Source of the DNA: Pseudoscleropodium purum
Lineage: Eukaryota; Streptophyta; Bryopsida; Hypnales; Brachytheciaceae
Assembly (NCBI GenBank): GCA_963969395.1
Contig: OZ017796.1
Location: 11,968,501 to 12,032,500 of the forward strand
Direction of reading: 5' to 3'
Length of the DNA stretch: 64,000 nt
A program made the translations under genes and the position numbers. Positions 12,330 through 24,599 of the stretch are shown piece after piece (position 1 is the stretch's first letter; every line of letters starts with the position of its first letter). The notes beneath the pieces were generated by a model, which made no database searches, was not told the origin of the DNA, and saw only the letters and a program-made list of their open reading frames with translations.

Positions 12330-13140
12330 TTCATAAATGCCTGAGGCCTTTTCTAAGCTTCTTAGTACTTGCTCTAAATAGAACATAAAGTCAAAATTTT
12401 GAAACAATAAGTTTTATAATATAAAAAATTGAATTGTTACCATATAAATTTAAACTAGTCATATTAGAAATCCTATGGAAAAAAGAAAACTCAACAGTAT
12501 CACTTATGAATTGAAAGATTATAATGTTTGATCATGAGAGTGTTTATACTATGAAAGTCTCTCAATTAGTCCTCTTTTCACATGTCAAATCTAAAAAAAT
12601 GGTCACGAAAAAAATATGAGGTTATAGGGCATAACATTCATAATTCCAATCCATTTACATCTTCTCAAAATCTATTCTACAATTTTTTTAAATAAATTTC
12701 TAATATGACTTTTTCTTCAAAATATAAGGTAATTAAACTACCCCATTCTAGACCAAATGGGAGCAAACCCATTGTGGTTTGAAATATACTAGTGGTGTAC
12801 CTTTTAGAAATTGAATGTACACCATTGATATAATTTAGTCCATAATGGACTTGCTCTCATTTCATCTAGAATGGGGTAGTTAACCTTAGTGTATTTGAAA
12901 CTCATTTCCAAGTCAGAGCCCTTTTCACTAGAAAATTAAGATTTGTAATGGACACCTTTAGACAAACTCTTAGAATAGAATAATCATAATCATTCATTTT
13001 CAAAATCAAACTTTGATGCTAAAATTAGACTTCAAAAAGAATTTCAAAAGATATAAACTTCTCAAAAAAATTGGTAAGGTTTTATTTAACTATAAAGTAT
13101 TATTGACACCAAAATTTGGTGTCTTAATCCTTCAAGGCCT
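12330..13140 (+). repeat. Dispersed repeat R3, copy 1
   Basis: It aligns in the same orientation with about 32330-32910. Shared anchors are TATAATGTTTGATCATGAG(A/G)G, CCTCTTTTCACA(T/A)GTCAAAT, and CACTAGAAAA(T)TCAAGATTTG(C/T)AATGGACACC. The copy here carries an extra stretch at about 12720-12890 that contains an inverted pair: AACTACCCCATTCTAG.CCAAATG at about 12735 and CAT.CTAGAATGGGGTAGTTAA at about 12860. That looks like an inserted small foldback element. No coding frame. Confidence 0.6.
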
Positions 13141-14493
13141 AACAATGTTTTTACAATGAAGGTTTTAAATGAATTGCCCTACTTTGAAATTTTTTTGCAG
13201 ATAGATGTACTTGAAGTTTTTAATTTTAACCGTTGAAAATTGAAGAATACTTTGTCTAGTATGCATGGAATTAATTGTGAAAAATATTGATTGTTGGATT
13301 TTTAGATTGTAACAATTTCGGATGATCAACTCTTTAGGCAAAAAAATGCAATTTTTCAAGAAGAAAAATTATAAGAAGATGAATAATGATTTTTTGACCT
13401 CCAAAAAAATTGTATAAGAATCTAAAGCAAATCTAGTATTTTTTTATTTAAAAAATTGAAAAATAAAAAACTCTCTCAAATTGTAGACATTTTCAAACAA
13501 TAGGATTTGAAAGCTAGAACTAACCAAATTGGATCCTACAAAATTAAAAAATATTATACATTCATTATTTTTTGAAATTTAAAAATTGATATCATTAACA
13601 TATTGTTTGGAACAACTCCAAAAATTTTGGATTCATTTTGATTTTTTTTGTATTTTTAACCACACTAGATTGAATTTTGTATTTTTAAAATTGCTAAAAA
13701 TACAAATTTGAATTTTTTTTTCTCCAAACCTAGTTTATTTGTGCAAAATATAGACTAGAAATGTTCAAAAAAATATTTTTTCCATCCCTACTATTTTTTT
13801 CATTGTAAACAAAATATGTTTGCTCCTTTTTTCTATTAGACTACATTTCCTAAATAAATTTTTAAATACTTCTCACATCAAAATTTTGAAAATCGGAGAA
13901 TGCAACAAGTATGTCAACTTGTTACTCTACAAGTCCCTAGTTTACAAAACATTGAGATTGGTTTCATCCTAATAGAAATTTCCCATTGAAAATTTGAAGA
14001 GGACACATTGCGTGTCCCCTTAGTCCTTGAGGGGTTAAGCATTTAGTGGTCAAATTTATAATGTTGTGACTAGCATTTCTTTTTTTTTGAGGGTTTAAGT
14101 ATTGTCCCACTTATAGAAGATGTGGAGTTCTATTGTGTCACCATTAGGATTTTCTAAATCTTTTTTTCATAACTACACAATAAATTTCTAAAAATTGGCT
14201 AGTGTGTAATCTGATTGTCTTCCACATCTCTGCACTGCAAAGAAATTTTGAGTAAGTTAGACATATTAGTTCCTTCTAAAATTTTGAGTGAGTGTACCTA
14301 GCAATAAATAATGATTCAAAATGGTACAAATCTGTATTTTTGTGTAGAACAAAAATATGCAGCTAAGAGGACTCAAAGTTGTTGTCCTTATTGGGTAGGC
14401 CTAAATTTTTTTTGGGAACTTTAAATGCTATAATCTTTCAATCGAGGCAATCTAATGCGCTAAATTTTTTTCCACAAAATGTCATTCTTTTTT
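13141..14493. other. A+T-rich stretch without a gene
   Basis: Long A and T runs and no frame with a motif. The 64-codon minus frame at 13165-13359 is compositionally biased and not credible. I see nothing else here. Confidence 0.5.
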
Positions 14494-15400
14494 AACCCCT
14501 AAAGTTCCTTGACTATATTTTCACCAAAATACTTCCAAACTATCATTTTTAGTGCAAGTATCAAATTTTAGAGGAAAAAACATTTTTGGAGTCATATAAT
14601 TGTAGGATTGTGTAGTATATTGGTTTGAAAAGATGTGGAAAATTTTCAAAAACTTCCACCATGTGGATTGCAAGCAATTAGTGTTTGGATCAGTATAAAT
14701 TCCTCTGGGGGGCTTGCAAAAAACAAAGTAGTTGCACTTCACAAGGTCACATTTGTATGAAAAAATGTCCAAAATGGTGGTGCTTATTTGGATTCATCTA
14801 TCAAGGCAAGTTGGCTATATGCTTGAAAAGTTTTAGATCATTTGGAATTGTACAACATATAAAAAAAAATTAGTAAGTAGAAAGAAGTAGAAAATGATTC
14901 AAAGTATCAAACTGTTAAGAATTTAATTATGAAATTGAAAAATGCCAATCCAATGGTTGTAATGTTATAATAAAAAATCTACATCTTATGATTTTATTTT
15001 TTCAATAACTATTGAAAATTGAGTTAAATAAATGATTTCAAAATTTATTTTAGAGTAGAGAATCCATAACTACGCACAAACTAAAACTCCTCATAACTTT
15101 CATCTCATTAATCAAAATGGAATGATCCAAAGCTATCTCTTTCCATGAATAAATAAATCTAGAAAATAAATTTCAAATTTTTATATTTGAATGTAGTGAT
15201 TTCTTTTATCTTCCAAGATTGCCCAACCGAGAAAAAAACTACATATCATACAATAATTTTTTAACCATGCAGTCAAAAGTTTATAAAAATTGTTGGAACT
15301 TAAAGAAAACCCTTGTCTTCATGTTGTGTGAAATTTTCAAAGAATTTAAAGAAAAATTCCATTCATAATGAGCTGCCCCAAATTGCTATGTTGCTTGGTC
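14494..15400 (+). mobile_element. AACCCCTA-family element, copy 1
   Basis: It starts AACCCCTAAAGTTCCTTGAC and contains TTTTCACCAAAA..., then a CCAAACTATCATTTTTAGTGCAAG block. It runs parallel to the copies at 32916 and 39176 through GAATGATTCAAAGTATCAAA(C)TGTTAA, ATGCCAATCC.A.TGGTTGTAATGTT and GTAGTAG-poor middle parts. It loses similarity near 15400 (CTATGTTGCTTGG), before the TAGGGGTT end seen in copy 4. No transposase frame; the superfamily is not assigned. Confidence 0.6.
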
Positions 15401-16697
15401 TTTTTAGAAGTAATGCAATTTTGTATGGTTGGAGTTCAAATAGGCAGTTTCAATTTTATATTTTGGACAATGTACCCCAAATGGGCAATTTGGGGATTCT
15501 TCTCTCTCCAAACACCTTGTGTTTTTAGGAGCTTAACATGCATCATTAGAGGAAATCTTGTTCCTTTGCAAGGCCATTTAACTACATAAAATATACAATT
15601 TTAGAAAAAATTAAAAATTAATTATACTTGATTATAATTTTTCTTTTGGCCCACATGATCACCTGCTATATTCTGTGCCATGCAAGACCAAAGATTAATT
15701 TTTTTTTCTTGATATCCAACTGCAAGGGCTTGTACTAGACTAGTGCAAAAAGGTCTAGAAGAACTTTCAAAAACCTTTATAGTATTATACACAAGATATA
15801 TGAACACTTAAAGTGAAGAAAACGTTTTTTTGTTTCTAGCTTGACTTAATTATAATGAATACTTTTAATTTATATTTTTTTGTATTACGAATTATAATTT
15901 AAATGCTTTTTAAGTTGAAAAATTGAGTTTAGAGATTGGAAAAAAAATTCAAAAAAATCCCTTCTAATGTTCATTCTTTAAGAAATTGTTAAGTTGAAGA
16001 AACTATACAAGATAGAAGGAAAAAATAAATTGTTGCTAGCTCTTAGATGAAATTGAAACACACGAATTCCATTCACAAGATTGTTTTAAAGAACTAACTA
16101 AACCATATGCAACTTTTGTTTTTGAAAAATTTATGAAATTAAGTTCTAAAATGGATTTAGTACATTATTTTCTCAAGAATTTGTTAAGATTGCCCACAAA
16201 ACAAGAAGCTTCATAACTTTTATATAACTTATTCAAATGGAATGAATCAAATCTTTCTACATAGATAAAAATTATTTCAACTTTTTTTTGTTGCCCAACT
16301 GTGCTTGTTTGGAGCTTCCAAGGCACCATTTTTTTGAACTTGAGCATCTTTTTGAAATAAAAATTACATTTTCCTAGTAAGCTAATATTAAGTTTTGCTA
16401 TCTTAAAAAGTTTCAAAAAATCTTGCCCAAAATTGAGATCATTGGCACTTCTCCAAACTTCAAGAATCTCTTAAGGGGTCACTTGGATCTTTAGGGATTA
16501 AAATCTTATATTTATCATAAAACTTCAACCTTTTCACTAATATTTAATCAATTTAAATACTCAAAAAGTATACTCATATTGTATTGGAATTGTGGTATGT
16601 TAAACTTGAATATCTTGCAACAACTTCCAAAGAAGTGAAGGTAAATTTATTGTATGAAGAAGTTAGTTTGGCCTTATCATTTATCATGAATAACCTT
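15401..16697. other. A+T-rich repeat remnants, no gene
   Basis: A block near 16130-16280 (TTATTTTCTCAAGAATTTGTTA..., ATTCAAATGGAATGAATCAAA) is the inverse of sequences near 25820-25910 and 34095-34150, so it is another old dispersed repeat. No coding motif. Confidence 0.4.
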
Positions 16698-17645
16698 AAC
16701 CCCTAAATGCCCAAATTGCGTTTTTTGGCAACATATAAAAGTTGGGCAACTTACCATGAATGTAGTTTTTATTTTTTTTCACTCAAAATTTTAACACAAC
16801 ATGTATCCAAAGAATAGCTTTAAGGCCCAACAATTTTCATAGATTTTGACTAGATAGTTAAAAATTTATTGTATGATATGTAGTTTTCATTACTTGACAA
16901 GCAACCCAGGTAGCAAAAGAAACTTTTTTTTAAATCATTTTTTTAAGAAGTTAAAATTTGAAATTGGTTCTCTAAATTTATATATACTTGGAAAGCTTTG
17001 AATCATTTCATTTTGATCAATGAATCAAAAGTTATGAGGAATTTTAGTTTGTGAGAGTTTTGGGATTGTTATTGAATCTCTACTCCAAGACAAACTTTGA
17101 AGTCCTTTATTTAACTCAACTTTCAACATTTTTGAAAAAAAATAAAAAAATAAGGTGTAGATTGTTTATTACAATATTACAACCATTAGGATTGGCATTT
17201 TTCAATTCCATAAATAAATTGTTAACAATTTAGTATTTTGAATCATTTTCTACTTTTTTCTACTTACTATTTTTTTCTTATATGTTGTACAATTCCAAAT
17301 GATTTGAAATTTCTCAAGCATGTAGCGAACTTGACTTGAAAAATGAATCCAAAGAATTGAAACCATTTTGAATATTTTTTCATACAAATGTGACCTTCTA
17401 AGTTGAGTTGTTTGGATTTTCACAAAAAAAAATAAAATAAAATTTGTCACTTCAAATGCTAATATCTTGCAATCTACATAGTGAAAATTTCTAAAAAAAT
17501 TTCCACATGTTCTCAAATAAGCTTACTACAAGATCCTACGATTACATGAGTCTAAAATTTTTTTTTTCTAACTTTTGTACGTGTACTAGAAATGGCAGTT
17601 TGGAAGTGATTATGGTGAAAACCTAGTCAAAACCATTTAAGGGTT
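16698..17645 (-). mobile_element. AACCCCTA-family element, copy 2 (inverted)
   Basis: It runs from AACCCCTAAATGCCCAAATT to CTAGAAATGGCAGTTTGG...ACCATTTAAGGGTT, the reverse orientation of copies 1, 3 and 4. At 948 bp it is nearly the same length as copy 4 (961 bp), which supports the chosen ends. The terminal inverted repeat is short, AACCCCTA against (T/A)(A/T)GGGTT. Sequence just outside reads CCTT...AAG; a short duplication is possible but ambiguous because CTTAA/TTAAG is palindromic. Confidence 0.65.
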
Positions 17646-18438
17646 AAGAAGATAATTAAAGATTTGATTGTAATACTAAAACAAGCCAAAAAAAAAAAAA
17701 TATAGACAATTCAAGCCAATCATGTGGTGAAGAATCAAGTCCTCAACATCAATTGCAAATGCTTATTTCTAATATGTCCAATAGATTGCAAGTTATAATT
17801 TTAGCAAGGCAACACTAAATGGTAGATATTACATGATTTTGAATTTCACATATACATAATTTTTTTTTTAAGATAATCAAATTTTCTTCAATGTGATTCC
17901 AATGCACTTTAGTGGTTTGAAAATTTGTCCATTTTCTAATATGATATAAAGGAGCGGACTCATTCCCGATCAACATTTCATTTCTAGAGTATAGACTACT
18001 GAATTTCCAATCAGTTATGCTATAGGTGACAGCTCACCTACAACAAGAGTAGTAGAATGTTCGGGAAGTATACATTGAAACTATAAAATGATCACAACAT
18101 GTACATTGAAAGCCACAATGATCACCTACATCGCTTTTGTAACCGGTCTATAGTTGGAAATTGGTTTGCCTACTAATCAAAAATGGAACAAAGAGAATCT
18201 TCACAAAAAAAATTTATGATAATTTTGTTTTAGAACAAAAAAATGTCAAAAATTATGAAATCCTTCTTAAGTCTATTTCTCTACAAGGAGAAATTTTCTC
18301 CTCAACCTCCCCATGCGGGAGATAGGCTAAACTGCTTAAGTGATCGGAAATGGGTGATCATCCTGACATAGAGCTTTCTGAACTTTTTGTTGAATGGATC
18401 TGCCCAGAAACAAATTTGTAAGATCATTGGACCCGACT

Positions 18439-20475
18439 GTACATCGGATGCTACGGTTTGTCCGGTAAGTACACGGCAGTGAGTGAATGACCGCGTGAAT
18501 CATGCCCAGTTGCAGAGTGAGATTTTTTTAATTTCACCCAAACAAAAGCAAAGCCAGCTGGAGAAACTGCAAGTACACAAACTCCTTATTTTCCACGAGC
18601 AGGGTACGTGTAAGATGTTGCGACGGAGACGCCGCGGTTTTTTTCGGGGCGAAATTTCGCACTCTCCGACAGGTTTGATCCTGTCAGACTCCGTCCCTCC
18701 CGAATTGCGCGAGTGTTGTTACGTGAAGGCTTGTGGCAGGTAATCTTAGTGTTCCAAAAATAGCCCTGGCTGTAAGCAGAGCCGAATATCATCCTAGTCA
18801 GGCTATGGCACACTCAAAGGCTCTGCTGACAAAAGCAGACTGCCAGCTGTGTCTGCGAAATTTCACCATACTAACTTACACGACGATTCGTCTGCCGAAA
18901 GACGTGTACTGACAGAGGCGGAAGGAACCGGGGTGACAAGCACAACTAATATAATCATCGTGTTGCACGCTAAGTTTGACCCTTGCGGACCAACTGAAAC
19001 ATGAAGGAACTTGCACATTCCACAACCAGTCGGTAATCAGACATATATATATGTGTCTATATATATGAATCCAGTGGAAGCAGTCCGACGCTAGCATGAA
19101 GCATGGTTACGTACTAGTACTGGTAATGTTTGGGCCAACAAGAGAAGTGATATCGATATCACTAGGCATTTGGAAGCTCGAATTTCTGACCTCGCATTCG
19201 ATTGCTAGCTAGGTTCACTTGCTCTCGAAAGGTGTAGACTGTTGAACTGATCGACCTCGATCGCTTATCGTGCCATCATGTATTGTAGTTGTTGCGTGGG
19301 ATGTCTGCTGTGCATGGAATGCCGATTTAATTCGGTCATGACTAATGAGGTGTCCACGTCGAATTTGTAAGCTTTGATTACTAGATAGCGTTAAGAAGTT
19401 CATTAGTATTTACTGCTAGACTCTGAATTCAGGCCACTGTTGACGACTGTGAGATCGAAACAAATGCGAGCAGCCACGACTTTCGCTTCTTCTGAGGCGA
19501 TTTTTGCATTTAGAATACGACGTAGTCTGGCTCCTTGTCTAGCAGAAGCAGAGAGCTTTAACTTTGGATTGAAACTGCAACACGTACTGCTCCCTATCCT
19601 AGATCACATTATTTGTTTCAGTAAATTACAAACGTGACGAACTCAAAATTACAGGTTAAGAAATAATTTGCAGATGAACGAATAAGATTCTACATCCGAA
19701 TCGCCTACTTCACATACTGACGAGAATTCTGCTTGCTCTGAGATTTGATGTAGGAAGACAATCGTGGGTCGAAGTGAAAGCATACTGTATTCACAGAGCT
19801 GGCCAGCTAGCTAGCTTGCAACTTCAACAAGCCGAACACCATGCTGCCTCTTCTGGTTGTGGTGATAGGAGTGGTGGCCATAGAAGCGGCAGCAGTTCTG
19901 ACATCGACAACATTGTGCACCAACGAGAAGAAGACTGGGAAGAAACGGCGTCACAGGGATATGGACTTGGGTCCTGCCATTGAGGCAGCAGGGCAAAGCA
20001 ATTGCTGGGGAGGCTGTCTCGATGGTGGAGGTGGTGGAGACGGCGGTGGTGGTGGAGATGGCGGGGGAGGCGGAGGGGGTTGCGGAGGTGGAGGTGGATA
20101 ATCAGCCTTCGTTGGACTAGCCCGTTATCTAGTATAGCGGCGAGGTTTTGTGTTATTGGGGACAGTACCCAGAAGAGTATTAACTTTATATCGCATAATC
20201 CTTCTCTTTTTATACTTATAGATCATCCAGAAAGTGTAGGTATTGACTAGTTCAACTTGGCAAATGAATTCGAATCGGTCCTCAGGTATTATCTAGTCCA
20301 TACATGTGGCTTCCAGAATGTTTAGAAAAGCCATAGCATTACCTTAGTCATGTATGTAGTGGAATTTCACATAATAAGAGTGATGTTGTAAACTGTTGAT
20401 TGGAAAAGGAAGGAACCCGTTCTTATGGCTTTGAGTTGCTTCAAGTGATTTTTGTTATAAGTGATTTTCTTGAGG
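18439..20475 (+). repeat. Segmental duplication, copy A
   Basis: It aligns in direct orientation with 29689-32035. Both contain, in order: GTACATC.GATG..., ATCATGCCCAGTTGCAGA, CTTATTTTCCACG.GCAGGG, AAATTTCACCAT.CTAACTTA, GACGATTCGTCTGCCGAAAG, a glycine-rich gene, and a 3' tail with TATGTAGTGGAATTTCACAT. Copy A lacks about 130 bp (between AGACTGCCAGC and TGCGTCTGCG-like sequence, near 18840-18855) that copy B keeps. Copy A has its own G+C-rich block (18620-18740), which includes the hairpin GACAGGTTTGATCCTGTC. The composition differs sharply from the A+T-rich repeats around it. Confidence 0.85.
19841..20101 (+). CDS. Small secreted basic glycine-rich protein, copy A (86 aa)
   Basis: The start is a hydrophobic signal peptide (MLPLLVVVIGVVAIEAAAV, residues 1-19). 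A short basic segment follows (KKTGKKRRHRD), then an acidic/hydrophobic link (DLGPAIEAA), a cysteine motif (SNCWGGCLD, about residues 53-61), and a C-terminal tail of Gly with scattered Asp and one Cys ending in GGGG. It has four cysteines in all. The architecture suggests export to the wall or apoplast, as for glycine-rich wall or defence proteins; the role itself is unknown. The ATG is chosen because the same ATG, preceded by a similar leader (ACTTCAACAAG...ACACC), is conserved in the paralogue at 31213, whereas shadow frames are not. Compared with that paralogue it lacks 18 residues of Lys-rich sequence. The conserved start, reading frame and stop argue that both genes are, or recently were, functional. 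Confidence 0.75.
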   Translation: MLPLLVVVIGVVAIEAAAVLTSTTLCTNEKKTGKKRRHRDMDLGPAIEAAGQSNCWGGCLDGGGGGDGGGGGDGGGGGGGCGGGGG

Positions 20476-20598
20476 ACCTTCAAAGAGTCCACAAAGGATT
20501 AAGTTCATTACAGTATTCCAGGGCATTTTTCATGTGTATTGGGCTGATTTCTTAGCATAATACTTGTGTGACGTGATGAAAGTTCTTGTATGTTTCTA

Positions 20599-20965
20599 GA
20601 TGGCGAATTTCATTAAAATGGTAGTATTCCATGTCATTTTACACCTTGACATATGGAATAAGTATACATTGCTAACATCTAGGTTAGTTTTAGATTTTAG
20701 AAATTTAGGACTAATATAGATATCAAACCAAGTAATCTGAAAAATCTAGAATTCATATAGATTTCAGATATCTAGGAAATATATAGATTAAAATCTAGTA
20801 TTGGTATAAATTCTAGTACAAAAAAACAATTCAAATTGTGCAGTCTGAATTGCTAAAAGTGCCAAATTAACAAAAAATTAGCCATTTGTTAAAAGTTCAT
20901 AAGATTGGCTATTTTATTAATACAAAACCATCATTTTATTAAAATTGGCTATTTGGTAAGAGTAT
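20599..20965. mobile_element. Worn mariner-like MITE of the TTAAAATGG family
   Basis: The left end reads ATGGCGAATTTCATTAAAAT then GGTAGTATTCC; the right end near 20925-20962 reads as the approximate inverse (CATTTTATTAAAATTGGCTA). It is the same family as the clean copy at 22555-22839. It lies between the tail of duplication copy A and the CACTA element starting at 20982. No coding frame. Confidence 0.4.
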
Positions 20966-20989
20966 GGGTATGAGTTACAATCACTAGAA

Positions 20990-21610
20990 GGGCAATGGTC
21001 GGCTTGGGGTATCCCTCTTTAGACACACTAATTCAATTATTTTTGTTGAAAGCCTCCAATGTTTGTCTAATTTGTTCATTTTGATCAAGTAAGAAGATCC
21101 TAAAATTCACAAAAAAAATTGTGCACCTCAACAACATCAAGATGTATATTCATATTGAGTTTTTAAGGAAAAAAACTAAATTTGTGAATCTTTTCATAGA
21201 TGTGAGAAAACCCACTAAATTTTGGAAATTGCAACCTCTATAGTGCACAATTTTGAAAATGTTTTTTTAATAAAATTAATTATTTTATGTATTGGACCAC
21301 TTTATGTAAGTCACATCCAAAAATGATATTAAAAAAAAATTATTTGGTATTCCAAATGCTTGTTTTCAAGAATTTTATGTGTTTAGGACAACACTAATTT
21401 TTTTCACTAAAAAATTCATTAAAAAATTATAAATTCTTTTTTTGTGTTGAGTTTTTTTTTCTTGATACATTATAAGTTCAAGCATTTAAAACCACATTTT
21501 GTGAAACCATAATTTATTGCATTTAAAGGATGAAGTTGTTTGACACACTACAGTAGATTGACATTATTGTTAAGACAATGTTTTTGGGTACCCCAAGCCG
21601 ACCATTACCC
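20990..21610. mobile_element. 621-bp MITE nested in the left terminus of CACTA element A
   Basis: The termini are GGGCAATGGTCGGCTTGGGG followed by TATCCC at the left, and the inverse of GGGTAATGGTCGGCTTGGGG followed by TACCC at the right: about 25 bp of inverted repeat with two or three differences. AGAA stands on both sides (20986-20989 and 21611-21614) and would be the duplicated CACTAGAA|GAAAA target. A 4-bp duplication fits few superfamilies (for example Sola or Chapaev); I do not assign one. There is no significant frame inside. Confidence 0.8.
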
Positions 21611-22554
21611 AGAAGAAAAATGTATCCACCACAACCGATTGTTATGCAACTATATGTTCTATACAACTATCATGCCACTATAGTCCTCTGTATTTGTACC
21701 AAATTTGACATGAACAAAGATATACATTATTATAGTTGCAAAGTAGTTGCAAGGTGAAGTTTAGGATTACAAGGATATATTAAAGAATTGATGTGAGGTA
21801 TTCAACATTCAATATTTGTTACAATTGTCGATGTGGACAACTATTTGTTTTGTAGAGTCTAGTGAATCAAACTATAGTTGCATAGAATCTAAAATCAATT
21901 GCAATTCAACTAAAATTCAATTCGAAAGTAACTAGAATGCAACTCAAAAGCAACTTGAAAGCAACTAAACTACAATTAGAGTTCATTTTGAAAACAATCA
22001 CAATTGTTTCATATCAATTGTCAAGAGTACTATTAGGTTGGACATATAAGAATTGTAAGTTATAGCATTCTTATGTAATGAATTCTAATTATGAAATTCT
22101 AATATTTTTACATTTTGTAGATTTCTATAACTTGTTGATTTCTACAATTTGTAGAATTATGTAGTTTATAAAAATCACCAAGTTTTTAAAGTCTAAGAAA
22201 TTTTAGAACTTGTAAAACTGTAAAGTTCTATAAATTGGTGAAATCTATTTAATATCAATATTTGGATTTGATAATCTAAAAAAAAGCTAGATTTGAAATT
22301 TTGATATCTATAAATCATTGAGATTAAAACTTCAAAATCTACAAATCTACAAATCATAGACAAGCTGTAAATGAATTGCAAACAATTTACAAATCAGTTG
22401 TAAACAAGTTGCAAATCAATTGTAAGCAAGTCGCAAATCAATTGCAAATAATTGCAAACAAGTTGCACTTAAACAAGTTCCACATTAGCAATCATGTCAA
22501 AAAAGTTCATCGATGAACTTCCACATAGAATATTGAATGAGATCAAACTTGATA

Positions 22555-22839
22555 GGCAATTTTGTTAAAATGGCGGTATTCTGGATGCCATTTGTACAAT
22601 GGCAGCTTATTTCGAATGCCATTTGTATAGTGCTTTAACTACCGCACGGGGCCACGAAACACTATCATATGTACTTATGGAAGGCGTAGGCGTACCAAAC
22701 TGCTCACAAAACCAATAGAATTCACAACTCTGCCACCTTTTTTTCCAAAAACAATCCCATTTTTGCTAAGATTTTCAGCCTTCTGCCAAAATAGTTTTCT
22801 ACCATTTTACCAAAATATCACCATTTTAACGAAATTCCC
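22555..22839. mobile_element. 285-bp mariner/Stowaway-like MITE nested in CACTA element A
   Basis: The left end GGCAATTTTGTTAAAATGGC continues GGTATTC. The right end is the inverse of GGGAATTTCGTTAAAATGGT continuing GATATT. TA stands on both sides (22553-22554 and 22840-22841), the Tc1/mariner target. The insertion is absent from the sister CACTA copy at 27420-28432, which confirms the boundaries. Internal sequence includes short GCCATTTGTA repeats. Related, more worn copies lie at 6395-7255 and 20599-20965. Confidence 0.85.
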
Positions 22840-23209
22840 TATCTTGCAACTATCTTGCAACTAATGCAAATTGTCCATTGCAACTGCAGGCTCTAAATTA
22901 TCATCTAGTTGCAAACAACCCCTACAACTACAAAACCAATTGTAAATTGCAGTTGCTAAACCTGCCATTTTCTTCTACTGAATATAGGCCACTCTAAAAG
23001 CTACATGTGTCCTAGTCCTCATGGCATGAGTTTTGTTTACCTACTAATGATTTCATCAAGGGATAATCCAAGGGGGACTTTGTTATAATATGGTAATTAT
23101 GTGCACCCTTGTTTGACACTAAGAATTGGAAATGAAGATGCTTACTTTTTACAAAATAGACCTTGTTTTGATTCACAAAATTTTATAGGCAAAATAAAAA
23201 GGCTTCCAG

Positions 23210-23343
23210 TGCACTTTAGTGTATATCATAAAAGTTGTTTTTATTAGATTGTATTGGTAACTGAAGGAGGATTCTAATGCACTTTAGTATATATAATGAG
23301 TTGTTTTTATTAGATTGTATAAGCAAGTGAAGGAAGATTCCAA
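23210..23343 (+). repeat. Tandem duplication, 66-68 bp x 2
   Basis: Two adjacent units each start TGCACTTTAGT and contain GTTGTTTTTATTAGATTGTA, then A(C/G)TGAAGGA(G/A)GATTC(T/C)AA; a third unit's start (TGCACTTTTG) follows. The surrounding 22984-23974 is otherwise unremarkable gene-free sequence. Confidence 0.7.
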
Positions 23344-23974
23344 TGCACTTTTGAAATAGTTGTCTTTGAGTGTACCAAAAAACCACACTAGGGTTTAGAA
23401 GATTTTCATGTTTTAATTGTGAACATCTTGTGTAATCAATATTTGAATTTTGGTTGAAATGTAGGTGCTACATTTAGGGCAAAGATGTAAAGTTGATTGT
23501 AGGTGCACATAACATGTAATACTTATTAGGATAAGGTTTGTACTACAAACATGGCCTTTGAGTATGTGATCTACTACAACTGTGCATTTGACTTATTTTC
23601 TTGATAATCATTTTTTCATGTGATTAGACTCTTGGAAGAAGTGGTGTACAATATTTAGATCCATGACATGTTTTACTTAATGTACAAATAGTGTGCCATT
23701 TTGAACAACCATCAAGAGAATCACATACTAATCAAACTCTAAAATCTACATGAATTTAAATCATTAGAGGTTCTTGTAGGAAAAAGCCAATTTATCTATA
23801 GTTAGATATTTAGGATTACTTTCTATTTGAGTTGAAAAGGGTTTACAATGACATTTTAGAGGTCAAACTACTAAATCATTCAATAAGCCTTTATTTCATT
23901 CATCTTCTGTCCTTTACTAATTTTATTGACTCATATTGCAATTTTGGTCCTACCTAGTAGCTATCTTCTTGGGT

Positions 23975-24523
23975 AGTTGCAAGAACAAGTGTCTGTTTTA
24001 TGTAGCGTTTTGCTCAAACTATAATTTTTGCGCTCAATACTACAAATATTATGAGTACTACAAAACAAAACAATCTCAACCATTGATCAAAAAAATCGAT
24101 GGCTAAGAGTACCGTTTTGAGTACTGTGAGTACTTGTAGTATTGAAATACTACTATTTGAAAAAAAAAATAGATTGTCATAGAAAATAAATACAATGAGG
24201 TATACATTGATAATAAATAATAAATCATGAATAAAAAAATCTAAAAATTGTCCGTTTGTGTGGACTTAGTAATAATTAGAATTCATTAAAAAAATGAAGC
24301 CCAAACCATCTTCACTTTTCAGAAGTGCACGCGCAAAGGCCCCATGTTTGTATGCATGTGGATGACATTAATTAATTTTTTTTAAAGTTATTTTCGATGG
24401 GCACATGCCTCTCTAGTGTGACAATATCCTACTAAAATTTAAGCTCTACATCATTAATTATGGATACTCTATAATACAAAAAAAACCTTAATTGCAAAGT
24501 GTGACAAATTAGCTTAATTGAAA

Positions 24524-24599
<76 letters not shown>

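Larger units (their letters stand above)
20982..22980. mobile_element. CACTA-type non-autonomous element A, with AAT target duplication and two nested insertions
   Basis: The left end is CACTAGAA, interrupted by a MITE and resuming AGAAGAAAAATG at 21611. The right end is the inverse of CAGTAGAAGAAAATGG. AAT flanks both sides (20979-20981 and 22981-22983). The body is full of GTTGCAA / TTGCAACT words near both ends, and it aligns with the CACTA element at 27420-28432 over most of its length. Removing the nested elements (20990-21610 and 22555-22839) leaves about 1.1 kb, close to the 1013 bp of the sister copy. It has no transposase and must have depended on an autonomous partner. Confidence 0.85.

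Noticed and set aside
20002..20250. Trp/Arg-rich 82-codon frame
   Set aside because: Alternative frame of the Gly-repeat tail of the gene at 19841-20101.
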